Below, one piece after another: positions 37,601 through 47,400 of a stretch of 64,000 bases of DNA; within the stretch, counting starts at the first letter, position 1, and each line of letters begins with the position of its first letter. A program made the translations under genes and the position numbers. Origin of the DNA: Membranipora membranacea (lineage: Eukaryota; Bryozoa; Gymnolaemata; Cheilostomatida; Membraniporidae); contig OU612068.1 in NCBI GenBank assembly GCA_914767715.1, positions 32,490,001 to 32,554,000 on the forward strand, read 5' to 3'. The notes under the pieces are model-generated. The model was not told the DNA's origin. It saw only the letters and a list, made by a program, of their open reading frames with translations, and did not search any database.

Positions 37601-40320
37601 GTTGTCATTTTTTGCTAGGATACATAGGCTATGAGTAATCCAGGTTTTTAAAATGAGTTTTATCATATAGATTTACATAGGGCTTAGGTCAATGCACGGA
37701 CATTTCCTAATTTTGATGACCAGCCGTATATCAATTGTCACATGTAAATCTATATGACAAAACTCATTTCAAAAACCTGGATTACTCTTAGCCTATGAAT
37801 CCTAGCAAAAAATGACAATAATATGGTGTATAGCTTGAAGCTTGGACATTCCAGCAAAGTTGGAAATCAGTCTTTAGGATAAATACAGAATGAATTATGG
37901 CCCATCAAAGGTAGGGATGTCTGCAAGAAAAATGTCATTATAACATATAGAGATAATGAGTTTTTGGCATCCAGCTGTGCACAATTTTCCCCCAGTGGAT
38001 AAAAACCGCAGGCACTATAACGATCATTGAAGTGTCCCCTCTGCTTATCCTTACTCTGTGAAGACATGCTTTCCGACTCCAGGATAGAACAGTTTGCTAT
38101 TGTTGTCAATTGAGTGACATGTGTAATCTATTTGTTCCAAATTACATTTAGAAAAGATAGACTATACAGAAAATAGTAGGACCCATACTGATCATATAAT
38201 CATGTTGTCAGGACCGGATGGTTAATTAGACTATTGATACCAAACAGCACTGGTACATCTGTTGTTGGCCACACACTAGATCATGCAGTAGAGTTGGATG
38301 GTTAATAAGACTATATACCGTTTGCAATTGAGTGATTAATGACAGAGGTGCCACACCATCAGTCACATCAAAAGCCGGCGGTAAAGGTTTGTATTGGCTG
38401 GAAGGCCACATGCTTGTTGATTTTCCAGTAAAACAAACAAATCATCAGTTGACAAACAGTCGACTATCGATAAATCACAACATCGATGTTCGAACTGAAT
38501 GCGAACAGCGCTGATTCACCTGTTGTTGGTCACACACTGGATCATGCAGTAGAGCTGGATGGTTAATAAGACTATATACCGTTTGCAATTGAGTGGCTAA
38601 TGACAGAGGTGCTACACCATCAGTCACATCAAAAGCCGGCGGTAAAGGTTTGTATTAGCGGGAAGGCTACATGCTTGTTGAATTTCCAATATAACAAACA
38701 AATCATCAGTTGACAAACAGTCGACTGTCGATAGAATGACAACATCGACATTCGAACTGAATGCAAACAGCGCTGATACATCTGTTGTTGGTCACACACT
38801 GGATCATGCAGTAGAGTTGGATGGTTAATAAGACTGTATACCGTTTGCAATTGAGTGGCTAATGACAGAGGTGCTACACCATCAGTCACATCAAAAGCTG
38901 GCGGTAAAGGTTTGTATTAGTAGTTGGGACGCATGCTTGTCAATTGTCAAATATTGCAGCAAGTCATCAGTAAACTGCCAAACAGTCGACTACCGATAGA
39001 ATGAGACACTGATGTTCGAACTGAATGCAAACAGCACTGGTACACCTGTTGTTGGTCACACACTGGATTATGTTAGCAGCAACAATTGAAAATGGGTTCT
39101 GCTCGCTGGAGACAGCCTCGATTTTAATTAATATTAGGCCACAATAGGCTGATGAATGATTACAAACACATGTTTTCAACCATGCATGAACAACTAAACA
39201 TCATTAACTTTATCAATTTAAAGCCTACCCGTCTGCAATAGTTTTCCAATCAGCCTCTGTCTCAGGTTGTCGCAGGTATACTGGCTGCATTCGTTTCCAG
39301 ATGGCATCACAGACGTCGTGGACTATCCCACGGACAGTAGAAGCACCGAGTCGGTAGTGTTTGTGTATTGTCCCGTAGTCGGATCCTGTTGCTAGGTGAT
39401 GAAGTGTTACTGCGAGCTTGAGCATGGGTTTGATCGCTTTGCGCATTTCCGTGTCCTCTTTGGTGATATCTTCCTGAATCATGCTTAAGATATGGTCGAA
39501 AGATTGTTTTGACATCCGGAAGTATTCCTGGTGTTTCTCCGGATAGTTCCGCAGCTCCTGCACCAGGTTGCCAAACAATCCCAGTTCATCTCTGTGAAAA
39601 AGAAAAGAATTTCAAAATGATTGTGATGGGTGGCTTTCAATGTTTTGATGTTTGTAAAATGTGATTACAAATGCAACTCACTCTCTGACATTTTACTACT
39701 TTAAACTGAATCATTACAAAGAAAGCCATTGAATCATCACCAAAGATTGGTCAGGCATTTTTTCTCACATACATACAAGGAAGGTATGAAATGGAACTTG
39801 GTACACAAAAACAAATTGACTAAGGATACAATCTTGACATGGACAGGCATAGTCATAAGCCCCTGGGACCTGCATATCCATATGTACCAATGTGGTTGAT
39901 ACTGGACAAAAATTGATTTACAAAGTCCAGCTTGCAAAGCCCCAGCAGGGGCCCATGACAGACTGACTGCAGTTGTGTAGTGAGAACTCTCAGAGAGAGT
40001 GATCACACCATATTGAAGACACAATTACAACAACTTCATGCCCATAGCCCACCTACACCAACTCAACTAGCACACTACATATATGAGATTGCTGAAAGAT
40101 GGTGTCTTTAAAATGAATGAAGTGGTTCTAAAAGTAGTAAGAAAGTTAGTATACAACCTAAATATAATTATTTTATGTAGTCCTCTCACCTGCTGGCATT
40201 GATTGGGTGTACCCAATACCTTCTTTCCTGTCTCTCCTCTCCACCAATAACCTGCAGCAGAAGCTGGTACAGGTTAACAAGATGCAACCCTATTGCAGCA
40301 ATAACCTGATCAGGTCTCAT
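34687..40320 (-). CDS. Harbinger DDE transposase (HARBI1-like nuclease)
   Basis: Exons in transcript order 40320-40190, 39591-39229, 37099-37053, 36347-36153, 35795-35601 and 35039-34687 sum to 1,284 nt, or 427 aa. The N-terminal part has RRYWVHPINASRDELG and EYFRMSKQSFDHIL, the usual leader of this family. A helix-turn-helix-like part (LGASTVRGIVHDVCDAIW) follows. The DDE-nuclease region holds GALDGKHV (first Asp), FISVDIG (second Asp) and YVIVGDEAFPLKPYLMRPFPG; RLSRARRVIENAFG provides the Glu. No stop or frameshift is present, so it could be functional. Intron 2 holds the 702-bp foldback element and the 262-bp minisatellite, and intron 3 a 453-bp MITE. Confidence 0.92.
36528..36980. mobile_element. 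MITE with AAAGCCTGGTG ends in a transposase intron
   Basis: The left end AAAGCCTGGTGCCCAATTGCA-like and the complement of the right end (AAAGCCTGGTGACAAATTGC) agree apart from about three bases, and AAT flanks both sides. The interior is full of short TCTTGCAA/TTGCAAGA motifs in both orientations, giving many small hairpins. The superfamily is uncertain. Confidence 0.7.
37359..38060. mobile_element. 702-bp foldback element, CACAGAGTAAGGATA ends, 7-bp duplication
   Basis: The outer ~77 bases of each end are essentially exact inverted repeats (from CACAGAGTAAGGATAAGCAG to TTTTTATCCACTGGGGG). Inner arms also pair for roughly 180 more bases, leaving a centre near 37690-37740. AAGACAT is duplicated exactly at 37352-37358 and 38061-38067. 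It has no open frame. A transcript through it would form a long hairpin. It is nested in intron 2 of the Harbinger transposase, so it is younger than that element. Confidence 0.95.
38216..39070. repeat. 262-bp tandem minisatellite, about 3.3 copies
   Basis: GGATGGTTAATAAGACT recurs at 38296, 38557 and 38819 (period 261-262), with partial units on both sides. Copies differ by a few per cent plus small indels. It lies in intron 2 of the Harbinger transposase, next to the 702-bp foldback element. Frames crossing it are chance. Confidence 0.95.
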
Positions 40321-40692
40321 GTTGAAGAGTCACAAAGTTAGTAAAGTAGTGGATTGGAAAGTAAAGCAAAGCTCAGAGAAATTTAGACAGAAGCAGCAAG
40401 GTAAATTGGTAATATTATTGTCTCACGAAGTGTGTGAAAATATGAGACTCTTCTGATTGGATTAACTTGACCGCTGAACCTAACACTGATCGGGTTTATA
40501 AAATCGGCTCGGTTGAAAGCGGTCACGTGTGTTTTGCCCATAACGGCCGTTTAGGCCCGGAAACGGTTTTGCCCTCGGTCGTCTCACTGAAATCGGGCAG
40601 GTGTGCTTAGACCTTAAGGATTTGTGCCGGGATTAGCACACTGCCTGCCTAGGGTATAATAAATTGCTAAGTTATTATTATATATATGTTAC

Positions 40693-40720
40693 CACAGAGT
40701 AAGGATATCCTTACTCTGTG
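40693..40720. mobile_element. 28-bp micro-element: two TIR tips joined head to head
   Basis: A perfect palindrome of two CACAGAGTAAGGAT arms with no spacer. ATGTTAC is duplicated exactly at 40686-40692 and 40721-40727. It differs from the 30-bp copy at 22180 only by lacking the central AT pair. It lies 78 bp beyond the right Harbinger end. Confidence 0.9.
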
Positions 40721-40999
40721 ATGTTACTATGTTATTGCAATTTACGAATAGACAATCCATCATCAAATATTGGCAGTGTTCCAAGTGCAGAACAGTACTA
40801 AGGCAAGCATCATTGTTGAGGTTTATGCATGATGTCTAAGACAAGTAATTGTACTAGGCATATTGATTTACCTTGATATTTGCTGACTGTTACAGTGTTT
40901 TGTGCAGCTGCATTCTGTGTACACTTAGTGTGATGAGGTGCTATTACAGGCTGTATATAGTTTTATAATGATGATCTAATATTGTTTAGCCTTGTTACA

Positions 41000-41038
41000 C
41001 CAATGAACTTCCTCTCCCAGGAAGAGGGAGTTCATTGG
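41000..41038. mobile_element. 39-bp palindromic insertion, CCAATGAACT tips, 5-bp duplication
   Basis: Arms CCAATGAACTTCCTCT and AGAGGGAGTTCATTGG pair with one mismatch around a short centre. TTACA flanks both sides (40995-40999, 41039-41043). The same arms recur at 52964. Confidence 0.75.
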
Positions 41039-42068
41039 TTACACAGCTATACTTTTGTTTGAACACAAAAACAAAAAAAAGAGCGCGGCAGGGCTGATTA
41101 TTATTATAAGCAGAACTGTCTATTTGTTCACCTTTTAAGGAAATTTGACCACTGCCTCCAAAGGTTAAAGCCAACTCTTAAAGGTATGAAGCGCCAGGAC
41201 TCTGTGAAAATAAAACTGATAATGATAATAAATTATGTCGTCTGGTGCAAAATTTGTAATTTAAAAGAGATGAAAATGAGAATTTATTGATATGACAGGA
41301 TTTTTTTAGTTGAAAATTCTTAATTAAGCTCAAATATTTTATGGAAAGTTTGGATAGTATTATGGTATAATTCATATTGCATTTTCAGTTGTCACTTGGT
41401 TCAAACAATTCTAAGCTAAGGCCAAGCAGAGATCAGACATGTAGGGAGTTTTGAGAAAATGGACCTCCTCGAGCTTAAATATACACAACTTACCATTTTG
41501 ACAAAATTTTATGGTTTCCTTTCCATGCAGAAGAAATATTTTTCGTTCACACATTTACTTGGAATAGAATAGAAAAGAGCGCAGTGAAGTTACAAAAACA
41601 GAAATAAGTGTTGTGGATTGAAGATGTAAATTCTATAAAAGCCCATTATTATATAACAGTAATTTTAGCTGCCCAAGAGAAACCACACAACCTATAGTTT
41701 TACCCGAGCCATTTTGCTGTAACTATTGACTTTCATTGTAAACCCAAGTCGCTTGATCAAGCCATTATTACATAACTCCATGCCAATTCCGATCAGAGGA
41801 TTCCTTATTTTGGATTCATATTTTGCGGCTACCAGACCATATTATTTACTTTGTACGTTTTGATTGTGTGCCCACATAGATACGGTGATGCGACAGCTGC
41901 CTATATAAATGAGAACTTTTATGTATTATCAGTTGAGTTAAGTTTTATTCTGACAGTCAATTTATTTGAGTTTTAATTTTAGTTGACTTATTGAGTTTAT
42001 AATAGACATGAAATGAAGTATTTTAGAGGCGTACTGAATTAATTGCTAACTTGGACATCTATTGGCGT

Positions 42069-42108
42069 GGGGGGGGGGGCGTCGGTGGGGGGGGCAAAGT
42101 CTGGGGGG
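42069..42108 (+). repeat. G-run cluster, potential G-quadruplex
   Basis: Runs of 11, 8 and 6 consecutive G (42069-42079, 42087-42094, 42103-42108) lie within 40 bases of otherwise AT-rich intergenic DNA. The first run alone can supply two G-tracts. Confidence 0.9.
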
Positions 42109-43551
42109 CTCAGACTACTATTGAGGCAGTGGTAATTATGATATCAAACAGACAGTGAGAAAATGCTTACTTTCCCTTATCTCTAGAAAGGGCTGCTATG
42201 GTAGCTAATGGTTTAAGCTTAGGGTGACCAACTTTTTGTATCTTGCAACTCCAGCTATTATACTAAAAAGAAATGGGTTACTCAGCATAAGAATAAGGTT
42301 AAGAACTGACAGGATATGATTATTATACAAAAATGATAATTATATGAGAATTATGGTTATGACTAATGTTTGGTTGGAAGTTGGAAGAATAAAGTCTGAT
42401 TGATATGGCAGAAATTAAAAAGGTCATATTTTTTATAATTATTATTTATCCAATTTATTCATTGATATATTGCATATTGAAGGCAATGTGCATATAAGAC
42501 TATGTGGCACATCAATTAGTTGGGCCTCTACTTACAATAGAGAGGAAAATCAATGTTTCTTAGTCAAATTGACAGAAACAAAATATTTTCTGTCAGGACA
42601 ATATTTAATACTATAGTAGTGATATGGGAATAAACAATGTTAAATTAAATTCCAAAAACAGGCTTTACCCAATAGGAGAGCCCTGCAATACCTTAGTCTC
42701 GATAAGCCTATTTATGACAGATAGGTGTTCTCCATAATTGACTGTCTCTGTCCATAGCCTTTCTGATCGGCAAAGGAGTAAGTAAATAATAGCTGCTGGT
42801 TTTCATTCTGAATCACTGTTCATATTGGATAATTGCCACAGCAAGCTCGAATCACCTCAAATATCCCTAACATCTACTTCGTATAAAATTATTATGATGG
42901 AATGAGTCTTGCGGGCATTTAGAAAACGATCAACTGCCAATCTAACCAAGAGGACACCTTAAAATATTTAATACACAGTAGTATACATCACTAAAATGAG
43001 CATTATTAAGACATTGCAGGTAGATAAAGTTGGCATATCTGACCTTTGATTCAGAGAAAGGTACCACAAGCGTGTCTTAGGAGATGACTTCTAAAAATCA
43101 CAGCCAGATGTTCTTCTGGCTCTTTAGACTAAATGTATTGCAGTATCAAATGGTACAAGATAAATTGCAGCTTTGTAAAAGAAATTGAGTTTTTGGCGTC
43201 TGCATATTTTCAAATTACACTTGCCAAATGGTTTGTTGTTGTTCTGTCTTCATTGAGAACATAGAGAACTTCAATTCTGTTAACTTAATGATAATGTTAA
43301 CGTTTTCGCTGCAAAATTCAATTTAGCACAAATATTTCATTTGCAATACAAATGAAACATGTTGTGAGTTGGAGTCACTGCGTCATTGACATTAGGCAGA
43401 CAACTCCAAGACAAAACTGGCTTATGAGTTTCTGTGAAAAGGGGAGCATAAGCGAGGATAGGAAGTTCATAAACTACCCTTGGCAAATTGCTTTAGCAAA
43501 TTAACATATGTCATCACTTGAAACACAGCGAGGTTGTATTCATGCAAAGTT

Positions 43552-44053
43552 GGCTGCTCTTTTGTATCACATCTTATTCTCCATATTTTATTCTATCATG
43601 TGAGCGATTTTCAGCTTAAGAATCCAAATATTGAGGAAGTTATGGCCTCTCAGACTTCCAAGGCGACGGCAATTTATCGGCAGTAAAAATCAGCCGGCAA
43701 TCCCTAGGGTACGTCACAACAGCTAACCGAGTTGGTCCAAGTGGCGTGATGGTAGCGTCGTTGCCTACAGGTAAGGTAACCCGGGTGCGATTCCCACCCA
43801 GGTCTGAATTTTGATCATCAATTATTATGTGATTATTAGTGCATTAACTAATAACTCATAATGTCTATGTCACATGTCTATGGTTGTGACATACCCCAGG
43901 GGAAACATCCGCTTATTCCCAATGCCGATTGAAGGCAATCACCCTGGAAGTTTGAGAAGCCATAACTTCCTCAATATTTGGATTCTAAAGCTGAAAATCG
44001 CTCACATGATAGAATAAAATATGGAGAATAAGATGTGATACAAAAGAGCAGCC
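43552..44053. mobile_element. 502-bp foldback element with ~105-bp TIRs around a tRNA-like core
   Basis: The ends begin GGCTGCTCTTTTGTATCACA on both sides and pair for about 105 bases with only three or four mismatches. The middle carries an A-box/B-box pair (see 43731). No clear target duplication was found. Either a SINE inserted into a MITE or the element captured a tRNA-like promoter. Confidence 0.8.
43731..43807 (+). ncRNA. tRNA-derived (SINE-like) sequence
   Basis: TGGCGTGATGGTAGCG resembles a tRNA A box, and GGGTGCGATTCCCA about 25 bases downstream resembles a B box with its T-loop stem. The acceptor stem does not close, so it is not a working tRNA gene. It sits inside the foldback element at 43552-44053. 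Confidence 0.55.
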
Positions 44054-44402
44054 TCAAACAAAGTCTTTAATTCTGTGAGTGATCCACAGAAGATATCCAG
44101 GAGCTTTCGTCCAATAATCAGGTACTTTACTTAGAGTGTAATTACTAATCAAGTCTCATTCTATTAATATAATAATATAGGTTACATTAGTAAAGGATTG
44201 TCATTTGTTCATTGAATAACACAGAAACAAGTATCATAGATTGAAACCAGAATAAAATCAAGAACGAATGTTGGTTGAGAAGAGATTTTGTGGATCAGAA
44301 ACTAGTGATCAGAGGAACAATCCATAACAAACTAGACTACAATCAACAGTGGGTATGACTGTTCAAACATTATACATGCAAACACAGCACACAAATAAAT
44401 AC

Positions 44403-47400
44403 TCAAATCACACCTGACTCCCCAGGTACTTTAAAAAAGCGGACAAATCTAAATCCATGACCAATATCTAGATGACTGGGTGTCCACAGCCAAAACTTCA
44501 TCAATGTTATAAACTTTCCTATACAGTTACACATACAGCACAGCTTGTTGCGATCAAATAAGGCTAGTAACTGCAGAAGGGGTCTCAAACTCATAGAAAA
44601 GTTCTCTTTCCAATGCTTGTCCATTTCATCTACAGTTGGTTCCTGGAATTTGAAGTTAGACCAGAATGCTGATATGCCATAAGTCACCACTATGGGAGTG
44701 CGGTATGAGTCTAAGTAAACTTCGCTGTCTTTATTGCAGTTATAATCCACCCAGTCTCGAGTAAAGTCTCCTATGCTAAACTCTTGCATCTTCTCAGCAT
44801 CCCGCCGAACAAATAATGTTTGTATACCTGTATAGGAGAAAAGGAAATCAAAAAGTTAATCAAATCTAGCCAACAGGAAACTTTCCATTACCACTTTACA
44901 CTCAGTTATCAAGGTGAAAGCTGTAAATTGTGGCTTGTGAGACTACAAGACTTGAGCCCAGCAAAAAAAAACACAGTGCATCAAAAGTTCCCTGGCACTA
45001 TCGGGGCCTAAGAAAATATTATTTCAAAATACTACATTCCTACGTGATGACAGAAAATTTCATAAGCCCATAGGCTAATGCAATGTAAGAGCACAAAACC
45101 ACCAAAAGATGGAAAAGGTTAAAATCACCAAAGTTACAGTAATTTATCCACTATTACTCACCAACATGAGCAGCGGTAGTTTTTCTGACTTGAGGTACCC
45201 AGAAGTTAGACTTAGCTGTATCTAACACCAGCAATAGACGGGAGGTCTTAGACACTTCATGACTCAACCATAGTGTCATCAAATCTCCATAAGTGAATTC
45301 ACTACCTCCTAAAATAAAAAAATCACGTCCATAAAACTCTCCAACTCAATAGGTAATGTTATACTAGGTTGCAGGTCTTAAACGAACAGCACGAGAAAAC
45401 AAATAGAATTGCCAAATTGTATGTGATCTTCACTGAAAGTAAAATATTATCATCATTGATGGCTACCATGTGAATTCTCCTCAGTAATAACAATATCATG
45501 CTATGCTCCCTTCACTGGACAATCACGCTTGAAAAATTCTAAAATTGCTACAATACACAATCCTAGCTCACGTCAAGGACATGGAGACAAATTACCCTGA
45601 AGCCTGTATAATGATCATGGGTGATTTTAATCAACTGCCCATCAAACTCAACAATTACTACCAGATTGTTAAAAAACCAACACGTAACAAGAAAACTTTG
45701 GACAGTACTTTGTCCGTGTAAAAAATGAATATAACCAATGCCGTCAATTAGGAAACTTAGGAAAATCTGATCACCATGTTATGCACCTAATACCCACCTA
45801 CAGACCTCTCTCAACCAACAAACCAATATATATTTCATGCCGTAATTATTCTGATGAAAACTGCAATAATCTCCTCGCCTGTTTTGACACTACAATCTGG
45901 GAAAACCTAACCCGTGAAGACGACAAAATAGACACTCAAACCAATGTCATATCAGATTATATCACTTTCTGCACAGATCTCTGCATCCCACCTAAAACAG
46001 TAATGAAACAGCCTAACCAAAAACCCTGGATCAACAAAAACATCGAACGCTTAATAGATCAAAAACACTATGCTCATCAAATTGGAAATAAAAGGCTATA
46101 TATCATAAACTGAAAAGAAATGTTAGCACAGCAATCAAAAAATCCAAACAAGAATACGCTGCCAAAATACAACAGCACCTAGTGAACGAACCAGCCAGAG
46201 CGTGGAACGATATTAACAGACTCAGCGGATTACCTTCAAATGACACTACCCCTACTACAAGCACAGACTTCAAACCAAATGAGCTCAACAACTTCTTCTG
46301 CCGTTTTGAAAAACCAGACATTAGCCAACCAATTGAAGATTCAACAAAAGTGACAGCACCTGTTTTCGAAATTAACGACGACACAGTCTCAAAGCAACTG
46401 AAATCTCTAAATCCTCGCAAAGGGCCAGGGTCAGATGGGGTTATCCCTAAAGTCCTGAAACTTTGTGCCTACCAACTAGCACCAGTCATTACCAAACTAT
46501 TCACATGCTCTATTGAAAACCATACGACACCAACACTCTGGAAAACAGCTGTTATTAAGCCTAAAGTTAATAAACCTACTCCACTGAAAGATTACAGACC
46601 GATAGCTCGTACAAGCTGCCTCTGCAAAATGCTGGAGAGACTCATCAAGCATTATATAACACAGCACACACCAATGAACCCATACCAATTTGCATACAGA
46701 ACAAATCGCTCAACTCAAGACGCAGTTATGTGCCTCACAACAACAATAACCAACTTCATTGATAAAGCCCAGACAAACTACGCTCGCTCGCTGTCTCTTC
46801 CTAGATTTTTCATCAGCCTTCTATACAACTAGAGTAGAATATTTAATCCCATCACTGCAACACCTTGACTCAAACGTAACACAATGGATTATTAGCTTTC
46901 TCAGTAATCGCAGACAACAAACAATATCCATTAATAATATCCTACTCTCAGATACACTCATTACCAACACTGGCACCCCACAAGGATCTGTACTTTCATG
47001 TTTTAAAATATGCCGATGATACTTGTTTGATTGGACTTATAGGTACTTCCTCTGATTTAGATTGTTATTTTTCTGAAGTAAATGGAATAGCTAATCAATG
47101 CTCAGATCTGGACCTCCTTCTAAACGCAGGCAAAACTAAAGAAATGTTATTTTCAACTAAACGTGAAAGACCTGTCAGCCCTAGCCTCTTTAGCCCTGTT
47201 CACACGGCAACGGGTTTTGGCTTTTTGGTTTGGTTGGTGGCCATGTATTGTTCGGCATAGTATCGGTAGTTGTCTCCTGCTGTTTTAGCTCTAATCTTCT
47301 CCACTCTGAGCTTTGACTTTTTCTCTGTTCCATAGGCAAATAAATTAACTTTGTCATTTATCATATTCAAAATAAATATAATAAGTTGATTCCACTACAT

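Larger units (their letters stand above)
30497..40614. mobile_element. Complete autonomous PIF/Harbinger transposon (10.1 kb)
   Basis: Terminal inverted repeats AGGTCTAAGCACAC (30497-30510) and its complement (40601-40614) are exact and flanked by TAA on both sides (30494-30496, 40615-40617), the 3-bp target typical of PIF/Harbinger. A second shared block (CTGCCCGATTTCA) sits just inside each end. The element carries the two expected genes in convergent orientation: a MADF-BESS DNA-binding protein and a DDE transposase, both with open frames. It is large for the family because later insertions and a minisatellite have swollen its introns. The left end lies about 230 bp upstream of the SARDH start codon. 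Confidence 0.95.
40615..44402. other. Intergenic region between Harbinger element and TMEM168
   Basis: No coding exon was seen in about 3.8 kb. It contains two micro-palindromes (40693, 41000), a G-run cluster (42069) and a foldback element with a tRNA-like core (43552). The rest is AT-rich without recognisable structure. The 3' end of TMEM168 lies at its right edge. Confidence 0.7.

Noticed and set aside
43731-43807. Possible functional tRNA gene
   Set aside because: A and B boxes are present but the acceptor stem and anticodon arm do not pair, and it sits inside a repeat.
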